A stretch of 64,000 nt of DNA from Nitrospira sp. (GTDB lineage Bacteria > Nitrospirota > Nitrospiria > Nitrospirales > Nitrospiraceae). This document shows, one piece after another, positions 52,444 to 62,047 of this stretch (position 1 is the first letter of the stretch; each line of letters opens with the position of its first letter). The stretch spans positions 62,001-126,000 of the forward strand of contig VOPR01000006.1 in assembly GCA_009594995.1 (NCBI GenBank). Reading direction: 5' to 3'. The position numbers and the translations under genes are program-made. Below the pieces are notes generated by a model. The model was not told the origin of the DNA. It worked only from the letters and a program-made list of their open reading frames with translations, and did no database searches.

Positions 52444-53226
52444 TTAGGCCTTGGTGGGGTTCGACCCGCTGGCAACCTTGATGAGTGTAGCAAAAGAGAC
52501 CGGGTCTAAACAAGCCCCACCGACCAGTGCGCCGTCGATTTCTTCGGAGGCGAGAAAGTCCGCAATATTTTGTGGTGTGACGCTTCCTCCATAGAGGATG
52601 CGGACTCGCCGCCCTGCCTCAGAAGATCCGCCCAATTCGTTCAGGGTTTGGCGGATCAGCCGATGAACCGGCACAGCCTGCTCCGGCGATGCCGCACGCC
52701 CCGTTCCGATAGCCCACACAGGCTCGTAGGCAATCGTCATGGTGGCGAGGGTCTGTCCCTCGATTCCGGCAAGTCCGGCGCGAAGCTGTCGTTGAATGAC
52801 GAGGTCGGTCTGCTCTGTGTCGCGATCCTGAAGCGTTTCGCCCACGCAGAGAATCGGTTGGATTCCATTCCGGAGAGCAGCCAGAACCTTCTTGTTGGTC
52901 CAGCTATCTTGTTCTCCGAAGTATTGTCGCCGTTCTGAATGGCCAACCAGGACAAATTGGCACCCGAGCCCTTTCAGCATGGGCCCGGATATTTCGCCGG
53001 TGAAGGCACCTTTGTCCTCCCAGTAGATGTTTTGAGCACCAAGGAGGAAAGGCGATGCCGTGCCGAGCGCTTCTCCCGCCGCATGCAACGCGGTGAACGG
53101 GGGCGCGAAACCGGCTTGGATTCCGTCGAGAGCAGTCACTTCTTCTGAGAGACGACGAACGAACGCCACAGCTTCGGTGGCGGTCTTGTTCATTTTCCAG
53201 TTGCCGATGATGAAGCGGGTTCTCAC
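52444..53226 (-). CDS. tpiA: Triosephosphate isomerase
   Basis: A 260-residue TIM-barrel enzyme of glycolysis. Active-site motifs are present: GNWKMNKT (Lys), VLVGHSERR (His), AYEPVWAIGTG (Glu) and the late ILYGGSVTPQN. The start is GTG 53226 with AGAGG 4 bases upstream; an in-frame TTG at 53241 is a weaker choice. It follows pgk in the conserved gap-pgk-tpiA order. Confidence 0.97.
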   Translation of the reverse strand: MRTRFIIGNWKMNKTATEAVAFVRRLSEEVTALDGIQAGFAPPFTALHAAGEALGTASPFLLGAQNIYWEDKGAFTGEISGPMLKGLGCQFVLVGHSERRQYFGEQDSWTNKKVLAALRNGIQPILCVGETLQDRDTEQTDLVIQRQLRAGLAGIEGQTLATMTIAYEPVWAIGTGRAASPEQAVPVHRLIRQTLNELGGSSEAGRRVRILYGGSVTPQNIADFLASEEIDGALVGGACLDPVSFATLIKVASGSNPTKA

Positions 53227-53265
53227 GAAGCCTCTGTTCAAGGGGAGGGTCGGTGGAAGTTGTTG

Positions 53266-54465
53266 TTACGCTACACGATTAGGAAGTGCTGCAAGTCCGG
53301 GCAGTGTTTTTCCCTCAAGCAACTCCAGAGCGGCTCCGCCGCCGGTTGAGATAAAGGAAATGCTTTCAGACTCTCCTGCGCGGTGAATGGCAAGGGCCGT
53401 TTCGCCGCCACCGACAATTGTCAGCGCGTAAGCGTTCGCGACCGAATGAGCCATGGCGAGGGTTCCTCTCGCGAAGGCATCCACTTCGAACATGCCCATG
53501 GGACCATTCCACAAAATAGTTTTGGCGTCCTGGACTGCTTCCGAGAATAGTTTCACGGAGGCGGGCCCGATATCCAGGCCATACCATCCCTTGGGAATTT
53601 CTTGAACCGGAACAATTTTTGTTTCGGCTCCCGGCTCCCGGCTGGCTGCGACGACGCAGTCCACCGGAAGGTAGAATTTGACTCCACTGGCGAATGCATG
53701 GTCCTGCACGCCCTTGGCGAAGTCGAGCATGTCGTTTTCAACGAGGGATTGGCCGATCTCAAGGCCCATGGCCTTCAAGAAGGTAAAGGCCATGCCGCCG
53801 CCGATTATGACCTTGTCGACTTTCTTTCCGAGATTTTCGATCACGCCGATTTTCCCGGATACCTTCGCGCCACCCAAGATGGCCACAAACGGCCGTACCG
53901 GGTTTTCGACGGCTCCTTCCAGGTATTCGATTTCCTTCTTGAGCAGATAACCGGCGGCTGCTTCGGGAATGTATTTCGTGATGCCGACGGTGGAGGCATG
54001 GGCTCGGTGGGCGGCACCGAAGGCGTCATTGATATACACATCGGCGAGTGACGCGAGTGCCTTGGAAAACCCCTCGTCGTTCTTTTCTTCCTCCGGATGA
54101 AAGCGAAGGTTTTCCAAGAGCATGACATCGCCGGGCTGCATTTTGGCGACGAGACCTTCGACTGCAGAGCCGATGCAGTCCGGTGCAAAAATCACTTCCT
54201 TGCCAAGCAGACGCTGGAGGCGTTTAGCAACCGGAGCCAAACTGAACTTCGGGTCAAATTTCCCTTTCGGGCGGCCGAGGTGCGAGCACAAGATGACCTT
54301 GGCTCCTTCATCGACTGCACGATTGATGGTGGGCAGTGTCGATCGAATCCTGGTGTCGTCTGTGATCTGCAAGGAATCATCGAGGGGAACATTGTAGTCG
54401 GCGCGAATGATCACGCGCTTCCCTCGAAGCTGCACATCCTCGATAATTCGTTTGCGAATATTCAT
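53266..54465 (-). CDS. pgk: Phosphoglycerate kinase
   Basis: A 399-residue glycolytic kinase with RADYNVPLD, HLGRPKGK, LENLRFHPEEEKND, the hinge AKVSGKIGVIENL and the nucleotide site GGGMAFTFLKA, WNGPMGMFE and ISTGGGAALELLEG. It transfers phosphate from 1,3-bisphosphoglycerate to ADP. A GAGGAG-type ribosome site precedes the ATG. It lies about 100 bases behind gap on the same strand. Confidence 0.98.
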   Translation of the reverse strand: MNIRKRIIEDVQLRGKRVIIRADYNVPLDDSLQITDDTRIRSTLPTINRAVDEGAKVILCSHLGRPKGKFDPKFSLAPVAKRLQRLLGKEVIFAPDCIGSAVEGLVAKMQPGDVMLLENLRFHPEEEKNDEGFSKALASLADVYINDAFGAAHRAHASTVGITKYIPEAAAGYLLKKEIEYLEGAVENPVRPFVAILGGAKVSGKIGVIENLGKKVDKVIIGGGMAFTFLKAMGLEIGQSLVENDMLDFAKGVQDHAFASGVKFYLPVDCVVAASREPGAETKIVPVQEIPKGWYGLDIGPASVKLFSEAVQDAKTILWNGPMGMFEVDAFARGTLAMAHSVANAYALTIVGGGETALAIHRAGESESISFISTGGGAALELLEGKTLPGLAALPNRVA

Positions 54466-54562
54466 GGCAAATCCTCACTCCTCCTCTGGTGCGTATCAAG
54501 CCGGCCGTTGGCAGCCCCGGCCGGTGCTGCACATCAGAAAAGCGTGTCGTGCGCGATGCGCG

Positions 54563-55582
<1,020 letters not shown>

Positions 55583-55621
55583 TCAAGAATTAAACGGGTT
55601 GAACAGAGTAAGTCTGGGGCG

Positions 55622-55650
55622 ATAGTACTGACCGACTTTCTGCGTGTCAA
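55622..55650 (-). promoter_or_regulatory. Sigma-70 promoter of gap operon
   Basis: On the minus strand TTGACA (55650-55645), a 17-base spacer and TACTAT (55627-55622). The -35 is perfect and the -10 matches 5 of 6 at ideal spacing. It lies about 50 bases before the gap start codon and should drive gap, pgk, tpiA and secG. Confidence 0.8.
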
Positions 55651-55785
55651 GCATACAAAAAGAGGGAATGCCGGTGGATATTGGCAACAGGGGAATGAGA
55701 AAACCTCAGGCCGCCGCCCTGCCTTGCCTGGGCATTGGTGGTCGGGTAGAGTCTGGTTTTTTGAACATCAATCGGTGATCGGGGT

Positions 55786-58221
55786 GTGATGCAATCCGAA
55801 AAACTCCAGTTTGAGGCAGGGAAGGTTTTGGAATGGGCCAAGCTGTTGGACCTGGTGGCAGCTTATGCCCAGTCGACAGTCGGTGCGGAGCGGTGCCGCT
55901 CGATGGAATTGGAGCGAGACTTGGCGCAGGCCCGAATTCGCCAGGAAGAAACCTCCGACATGCTGCGTCTGCGAGCCGCTGTCGATCCCTTTCCGGTTCT
56001 GCGATTTCCCCATGTGACGGAGTGGCTGGGGCGAGTGGCGAAAGGCGCCTGTCTGGAGGCGCACGAGCTGCGGGACATCGCGCTGGTGTTGGATTTGATC
56101 GTGGATGTGCAACGATACCTGCTGCGGCACCAGGCCGACGCGCCGACCATCAGCGCCATGGCCGATCAGCTGGGACCGGTGGTGGCGTACCGTCGACTGT
56201 CGGCCGCCTTGAATAACGCAATTGACCCGGACGGGTCCATACGCGAATCGGCCAGCCCGGAATTACACCGGCTTGTGCAGAGGGCCAATGATTTCAAACA
56301 ACAAATGCGGCACCGGCTCGACCAGATTTTGCATTCGCGCCGGTACGAGGAGGTGTTGCAGGAACGCTACTTTGCGCAACGGGAAGGGCGCTATGTCGTT
56401 CCGATCAAGGCCGAGATGCAGGGTCGGTTGCCGGGCATTGTGCACGACGTATCGTCCAGCGGGGCCACGCTCTTTCTGGAGCCTCGTGAACTCGTGGACC
56501 TCAATAATTCCATCAAGGTGGTGGATCTGGATGTTGAACGCGAGGTGCGGAGGATCCTGCGAGAGTTGTCGGCGTTGGTGGCCCCTCACGAACCGGCGCT
56601 TGCCGTAAGTGTGGCCTTGCTCGGTCGGCTGGATGCCATTTCGGCGAAGGCGAGTCTGAGCCAGCGGCTCCACGCTTCTCCTCCGCGCCTCAATGATCAG
56701 GGCCGCATTCTTCTCAAGGATGCCCGGCACCCGTTTTTGGTTCTCAGCAAAGATCAGGTTGTCCCGAACGATCTGGCATTCGATGAAACGGTGCAGGTGC
56801 TCATCATTTCCGGACCCAACACCGGCGGGAAAACCGTCATTTTGAAGTTGCTCGGTCTCTTCTCATTGATGGTGCGGTGCGGTCTGCATCTTCCCTGTGC
56901 CCCTGAGTCGGAGATGGCGATCTTTCCAGCGGTGTATGCCGACATCGGAGATGCGCAGGATCTGGCGCGGGATCTCTCAAGTTTTTCAGCCCATATCACC
57001 CAAATGGTGCAGCTCTTAAATGAGGTGTCCGATCGTGCGGACGCAGACAGCGAAGATATGCCGGTCTTGCCCGGCCGGGCGTTGGTGCTGCTGGATGAAC
57101 CGGTGACGTCCACCGATCCGGCAGAGGGCGCGGCGCTCGCGAGTGCGCTGTTGTGCCGGCTGGCGGCTGCGGGGGTGAAGGTGGTGGCCACTACGCACTA
57201 CAGCCTGCTCAAAGGGTTGGCCCAGGAACGATCGGGTTTCGCCAATGCGAGCGTGGAGTTTAATCTCGAAACCCTCTCGCCGACCTATCGACTGATTCTT
57301 GGACAACCGGGCGGTTCAGCGGCGATCGAAATTGCGGGTCGGCTCGGGATGGACCAATTGTTACTGGAGGATGCCCGGGCACGATTGCAGGGAGACAATC
57401 GGCTGCTGGAGACCTTGCTGAGTGATCTGCAGGACAAACAACGACGACTGAACGACGACCTGACTGCGGCGACGGTGGCCCGGCAGACTGCCGAACAGGC
57501 GGCGCGGGAAGCGCAGGAGCTGCTGACCTTCCTGCAGGAATCCGAACGGGATGAGCGACAAGGGCTGAAGAAAAAGTTGTCCCAGGAGTTTCAACGCGCC
57601 CGGGCTGCGGTGCAGGCGACGATGGACGACCTGAAACGCGATCAAAAACTGCTCAAGGCCAAGGAGGCCAAAGTCCGGTTGGTCGAATTGGAACAGGCGG
57701 TCCGGCGGGAGGTGGGAGAATCAGAGGAACCGATTCCCGTGGATCAGCTCACCGTCGGAGATGCGGTTGAAGTGGTCGGGCTTGGCATGACGGGCACGTT
57801 GCTCGAAAGTCCCCAGGGCAAGAAACGCGTACGCCTGAAAGTCGGTGAGGGAGAAATTCTGGCCACCGTGGCGAGTCTGGTGGGAATTGCCAGGAGCCAG
57901 CAGGCAGGACGCCCCGAGCCTGCCAAACCAGCAGCCGTCTCGCCGAGGCGAACCAGCCAGACGCTGGCGCCTGAAGACATACAGGAAACGCTGGACGTGC
58001 GCGGCCACGCAGCCGACGAGGCGCTGGATGTCGTCGTGGCCGGGCTCGATCGTGCGGTCTTCGGCGGGAGCCCCTTCGTGCGTATTATTCATGGGCATGG
58101 GACCGGCCGGTTGAGAAGCGCATTGCGGGAGTACTTGAAAGCGTCTCCCTATGTAGTGGCCTTCCGACCGGGCGACCGCGCGGAGGGGGGCGATGGCGTG
58201 ACGATTGTGGAGTTGCGATGA
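55786..58221 (+). CDS. mutS2: MutS2 family protein with Smr domain
   Basis: An 811-residue MutS homologue without mismatch-recognition domains. The core holds the MutS lever/clamp region (about 20-320) and ATPase (Walker A GPNTGGKT about 340, LLDEPVTSTDPAEG), then a long coiled coil (about 520-640). The C-terminal Smr domain (about 735-811; LDVRGHAADEA and IIHGHGTGRL) is an endonuclease-like unit. MutS2 acts on branched DNA or on collided ribosomes in different species. The start may be GTG 55786 or ATG 55789. It is divergent from the gap operon. Confidence 0.95.
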   Translation: MMQSEKLQFEAGKVLEWAKLLDLVAAYAQSTVGAERCRSMELERDLAQARIRQEETSDMLRLRAAVDPFPVLRFPHVTEWLGRVAKGACLEAHELRDIALVLDLIVDVQRYLLRHQADAPTISAMADQLGPVVAYRRLSAALNNAIDPDGSIRESASPELHRLVQRANDFKQQMRHRLDQILHSRRYEEVLQERYFAQREGRYVVPIKAEMQGRLPGIVHDVSSSGATLFLEPRELVDLNNSIKVVDLDVEREVRRILRELSALVAPHEPALAVSVALLGRLDAISAKASLSQRLHASPPRLNDQGRILLKDARHPFLVLSKDQVVPNDLAFDETVQVLIISGPNTGGKTVILKLLGLFSLMVRCGLHLPCAPESEMAIFPAVYADIGDAQDLARDLSSFSAHITQMVQLLNEVSDRADADSEDMPVLPGRALVLLDEPVTSTDPAEGAALASALLCRLAAAGVKVVATTHYSLLKGLAQERSGFANASVEFNLETLSPTYRLILGQPGGSAAIEIAGRLGMDQLLLEDARARLQGDNRLLETLLSDLQDKQRRLNDDLTAATVARQTAEQAAREAQELLTFLQESERDERQGLKKKLSQEFQRARAAVQATMDDLKRDQKLLKAKEAKVRLVELEQAVRREVGESEEPIPVDQLTVGDAVEVVGLGMTGTLLESPQGKKRVRLKVGEGEILATVASLVGIARSQQAGRPEPAKPAAVSPRRTSQTLAPEDIQETLDVRGHAADEALDVVVAGLDRAVFGGSPFVRIIHGHGTGRLRSALREYLKASPYVVAFRPGDRAEGGDGVTIVELR

Positions 58222-58454
58222 GTCGGCTTACCCTCAATACAGCATATGATTTACTGCAGGACTTCGTCGGCTCACCGTCTCGCCGGCCGTCACTCAAGTG
58301 ATACTCTGTCGCCTCGTGCATCTGGCTGTAGCCTTGCCGGACCGCTTTTTTCAGCATTGGACCTTCTGTGATTGTGCCGGCCCTTTCCCTCTTCTCTATT
58401 CTCCAGTACGATAGCCCGCTGATCGTGTGATTTGGATTCGGGGCAGTCGTCGTC

Positions 58455-60596
58455 ATGCCATTTTCCGCACAAACAAAAAAAATCCTCTCGGCCGTCGCGG
58501 TGGGTCTCGCGGTCTTTGGCTTGGTGGCGGGCCTTCGCGTGACCCGCTGGTTTGAGGTCGTTGAACTCAAGGCGCTCGATCATCTCGTGCGGCAGTATGC
58601 GGATCCTGCCAAGGCCGATTCCAATCTCCTTTTGCTGGCGATCGATGAATCGAGTCTGGAGGCGTTCGGGCGTTGGCCCTGGCCGCGTGACCGCTACGGG
58701 TATGTCGTGCGTTATCTCAAGCAAGCGGGTGCCAGGGCCGTGGTTTTCGACGTGATGTTTTTCGAGCCGGATGAGAATGCCGAGGAATTTGACCAATCGT
58801 TTGCAGATGATCTGAAGGCGGCGGACAACGTGTTCTTGCCGATGCTGTTTCAATCCGAGTCCGCTGCCCTTTCGGCCGATCTGCAGTTGCGTGCGACGGT
58901 GAAGGTCGGACGATCGGATCGAGAGCCGGCACAGGCTGAAACGCACGCGGGCGTCAAACTGCCGATTCCTGTACTGGCGCAGCAGGCCCGGGGACTCGGC
59001 GTCATCAACCTGTCCGCCGACGCGGATGGCCCGACGAGACGCATTCCCTTACTGGGGCAGGTGAACGGGAGCCTGGTGCCGCACCTGTCCGTGGCGGTAG
59101 CCCGATATCTGCTGGGGGCGGGGGAGCTTTCGATCGGGGACGGCCGCATGCAGATTGGCAGCAGCAGTGTTCCTCTTGATGCAGACGGCAATCTGCTGAT
59201 CGAGTGGCATGGTTCTCTGGAGCAGACCTACCATGCTCGAAAATATTCAATCGGACGGGTTCTGCAGGCGTTCGCGCAGCAGCAGAAAGGGGAACGTCCG
59301 GCACTGGATGCGGCGTTGTTCAAGGACAAGGTCGTGTTTATCGCCGGCACGGCCGCGGGCTTGTATGATCTTCGCGTCACGCCGTTCTCCTCCGCCACGC
59401 CCGGGGTGCTCATTCACATGGCGGCGCTCGACAACCTTCTGCACGGCCAGGGGTTGCAAGCGGCTCCTTCCTGGTTTTCGCTCTCGACCCTTCTCCTGCT
59501 CTGCCTCGCCTCAGCCGGGACCTTCATGTTGTTCCGCTCCTATCCGGTCAAATTCGGCGTCACCATCGGGCTTGCCGTCGCCTACTACGGAGTGGTGGCG
59601 CATGCGTTTGCCGGACATGAACGCTGGTTGGAGCTTGTGTTTCCGGAGGTGGCGCTGGCATTGACGTTCGGCACGGCCGCCACAGTCGAATATGTGACGG
59701 AAGGCAAGCAGCGCCGGCTCATGCGAGCGGCCTTCGACAAGTACATGTCGTCGGAAGTCGTCGAAGAAATCATGCGAAACCCCGAGGCCATCAAGCTTGG
59801 CGGGGAAAAGAAGGAAATCTCGATCCTGTTTTCGGACATCGCCGGCTTCACGACGATCTCGGAAAAGATGTCGCCTGAGGATCTCGTGGCGCTGCTGAAT
59901 CGGTATCTGTCGGCGATGACCACCATCATCAAGACCACCCACCGGGGTAATGTGAATAAGTATCTCGGCGACGGGATTATGGCGCTCTTCGGTGCGCCGC
60001 TGGATGATCCCAAGCATGCGTCGCTGGCCTGTTATGCCGCGTTGGACTGCCAGGTTGAATTGGCCCGACTCCGGCAGGTCTGGAAGCAGGAGGGGCTGCC
60101 GGAGATCGGCGCCAGGATCGGTATCAATTCCGGTCCCTGCATCGTCGGCAACATGGGGTCCGAGGAACGAATGGAATACACGGTTACCGGAGACAGCGTG
60201 AACCTGGCTTCGCGTCTCGAAGGGGCCAGCAAGTATTACGATACGTTGATTTTAATTGGTCAGCGGACCGCCGAACTGGCCAAGAACGACGTTGAAGTGC
60301 GGGAGATCGATCTGCTACGAGTGAAAGGGAAAAAAGAGCCGGTGGTCGTCTTCGAACTCCTGGCCCGTAAGGGACAACTGGATGAACGAAAACGGCGTGT
60401 CGTCGAGGTCTATCTGGAGGGATTGGCCGCCTATAAGATGCGGAATTTTTCGACTGCCTGCGCCAGATTTTCAGAAGCGGCAGCCCTGGACCCATCGGAC
60501 GGGCCATCGAGAGTTTATTTGGAACGAGCCGGGAACTATCGGCAAACGCCCCCGCCCGTGGACTGGGACGGGGTCTATGAGATGACGTCAAAGTAA
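58455..60596 (+). CDS. CHASE2-domain adenylate/guanylate cyclase
   Basis: A 713-residue sensor. An N-terminal membrane helix (VAVGLAVFGLVAGLRV) is followed by an extracytoplasmic CHASE2 domain (about 40-330; KALDHLVRQYADPAK) and three helices (about 335-410). The class III cyclase domain (about 450-640) has ISILFSDIAGFTTISEKM and GDGIMALFGAPLDD for metal and base binding, and a late TGDSVNLASRLEG. The C-terminal 60 residues have a TPR-like stretch. It likely makes cAMP in response to an outside signal. Ribosome-site evidence at ATG 58455 is weak. The 233-base gap upstream holds no gene. Confidence 0.92.
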   Translation: MPFSAQTKKILSAVAVGLAVFGLVAGLRVTRWFEVVELKALDHLVRQYADPAKADSNLLLLAIDESSLEAFGRWPWPRDRYGYVVRYLKQAGARAVVFDVMFFEPDENAEEFDQSFADDLKAADNVFLPMLFQSESAALSADLQLRATVKVGRSDREPAQAETHAGVKLPIPVLAQQARGLGVINLSADADGPTRRIPLLGQVNGSLVPHLSVAVARYLLGAGELSIGDGRMQIGSSSVPLDADGNLLIEWHGSLEQTYHARKYSIGRVLQAFAQQQKGERPALDAALFKDKVVFIAGTAAGLYDLRVTPFSSATPGVLIHMAALDNLLHGQGLQAAPSWFSLSTLLLLCLASAGTFMLFRSYPVKFGVTIGLAVAYYGVVAHAFAGHERWLELVFPEVALALTFGTAATVEYVTEGKQRRLMRAAFDKYMSSEVVEEIMRNPEAIKLGGEKKEISILFSDIAGFTTISEKMSPEDLVALLNRYLSAMTTIIKTTHRGNVNKYLGDGIMALFGAPLDDPKHASLACYAALDCQVELARLRQVWKQEGLPEIGARIGINSGPCIVGNMGSEERMEYTVTGDSVNLASRLEGASKYYDTLILIGQRTAELAKNDVEVREIDLLRVKGKKEPVVVFELLARKGQLDERKRRVVEVYLEGLAAYKMRNFSTACARFSEAAALDPSDGPSRVYLERAGNYRQTPPPVDWDGVYEMTSK

Positions 60597-60622
60597 GCCG
60601 CTGTGCTAAAGGGGGGGACGCT

Positions 60623-61135
60623 GTGATATCACCACGATCGCTCCGGGTTCTACTCATCATCCTGTGGATGGGGATCTTCGCCTGGGACATGGAGGCACAG
60701 GCCGAGACCGTCTACGTACAAGCCAAGACGGCGCAACTGCGCGCCGGTAAGACCTCATTGGACGCCGTGGTCGGAAACGTGAAATTCGGCGATGCACTGG
60801 AGGTCGTCGGACGTGACGGCAGTTGGGTCGAGGTCAAGACCTCCGCCGGTGCGAAGGGATGGATTTTCGCCAACAAGACCTCGTCGTCGAAACCGTCCGG
60901 CACCAACGACACCCTGGCTAAACTTGGGCAGAGTATGCGTGGCAGTGATGCCTCGGCAACGACGGCTTCCGCCGGAGCCAGAGGGCTGGATAAGGCCTCC
61001 GAAGGGTATGCGAATCGCGCCGGCGTGTCTGCGCGGGATCGCGACGCGGTGGACCGCATGACGGCGTACCAGATTCCCGACCAGGAGGTCGAAGAGTTTT
61101 TGCGGGAAGGAGGCCTCGGTGAATATGCGAAATAA
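60623..61135 (+). CDS. Exported SH3-domain protein
   Basis: A 170-residue protein with a signal peptide (LLIILWMGIFAWDMEAQA) and a bacterial SH3 domain (about 30-92; VYVQAKTAQLRAGKTSLDAV and VKFGDALEVV, then WVEVKTSAGAKGWIFANKT). The second half is Ser/Ala/Gly-rich and ends in an acidic helix (DQEVEEFLREGGLGEYAK). SH3b domains bind cell-wall peptides or metals. Its end overlaps the start of the M48 protease gene by 17 bases, so translation is coupled. The start is GTG 60623 after GGGGGGGACGCT. Confidence 0.87.
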   Translation: MISPRSLRVLLIILWMGIFAWDMEAQAETVYVQAKTAQLRAGKTSLDAVVGNVKFGDALEVVGRDGSWVEVKTSAGAKGWIFANKTSSSKPSGTNDTLAKLGQSMRGSDASATTASAGARGLDKASEGYANRAGVSARDRDAVDRMTAYQIPDQEVEEFLREGGLGEYAK

Positions 61136-61991
61136 TCATGGCATAGCCGCAAGGCTGATCGCCCTCTCACTGACCCTGGCCGGTTGTGCGGAAGTCCAGC
61201 GCGCCAGCGAAGATATTGCGCGGCAATCCGGCAATCCGCGGCTGGCCGGTGCCATTCACGGGGTCGGCAATGTGGTCGGCAGTTTGTTTCCCATCGGGTA
61301 TGAGGAAGAGTCGTCCATCGGGCAGGCGATGGCCTTGCAGGTCGTGGCGCGGTATGGCGGAGTCGTGGATCAACCTGAGCTCGTTCGATATGTGAACCTG
61401 GTCGGGCGGGCGGTCGCCAACACGTCCGATCGGCCGGATATTCCCTACCGTGTAGCGATTCTGGAACATGAGTCAATCAATGCCTTTGCCGCGCCGGCCG
61501 GATACATCTTCGTCACGCGCGGACTGCTCAAGCAGATCCGGAACGAGGCGGAATTGGCTGCAGTGTTGGGCCATGAAATTGCCCATGTCAGCCAGAAGCA
61601 CATTCTCGATGTCATTCAGCGGAGCAAACGCCTGGCGGGGGTCACCGAAGCAGGCCTGTCCTATGCGACGAGTAATCCGGCGGCATTCAAATCGGTGATC
61701 GACGGTGCGGTCAAGAAGTTGCTCGATGAAGGTCTGGATCAGGACAAAGAGACGGAGGCCGATACGGTCGGCGAGGTGTTCGCGACGCGAGTCGGCTACG
61801 ATGCGGAGGCCTATGTGGGCTTGCTGACGCGGTTGCGTGATCTCAAGGGCGACGACCGGGCGCTGTTTAAAACGCACCCCAACTTCTCCGCACGGATCGA
61901 GGCAGTGCAGAAAACGATTCAGGGCAAACATCTCGTCGCGACCGGCGTGGTGTTACAAGAACGGTTTGCCCGCATGACCAAACGCATCTAG
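61119..61991 (+). CDS. M48-family metalloprotease, probable lipoprotein
   Basis: A 290-residue protein. The N-terminus has a lipobox (LTLAGC, Cys about residue 23). The catalytic zinc motif HEIAH (about 151-155) and a later Glu in ETEAD (about residue 215) match M48/BepA-like peptidases. LSYATSNPAAF and a helical end follow. Such enzymes process or quality-control outer-membrane proteins. AAGGAGG lies 5 bases before GTG 61119 (11 bases before ATG 61125). It overlaps the SH3 gene, which suggests that the two act together in the envelope. Confidence 0.92.
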   Translation: MNMRNNHGIAARLIALSLTLAGCAEVQRASEDIARQSGNPRLAGAIHGVGNVVGSLFPIGYEEESSIGQAMALQVVARYGGVVDQPELVRYVNLVGRAVANTSDRPDIPYRVAILEHESINAFAAPAGYIFVTRGLLKQIRNEAELAAVLGHEIAHVSQKHILDVIQRSKRLAGVTEAGLSYATSNPAAFKSVIDGAVKKLLDEGLDQDKETEADTVGEVFATRVGYDAEAYVGLLTRLRDLKGDDRALFKTHPNFSARIEAVQKTIQGKHLVATGVVLQERFARMTKRI

Positions 61992-62012
61992 TGCAAGATA
62001 TTGAAATGGGCT

Positions 62013-62029
62013 GCCAGCGGCGTTCTCGC
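62013..62029. repeat. Core fragment of the palindrome-ended repeat
   Basis: GCCAGCGGCGTTCTCGC is identical to 25875-25891 inside the 126-base element. It lies between the stops of the M48 gene and the convergent sensor-kinase gene. The rest of the element is not recognisable here. Confidence 0.5.
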
Positions 62030-62047
62030 TTTACTGAGGGGCCGTTC

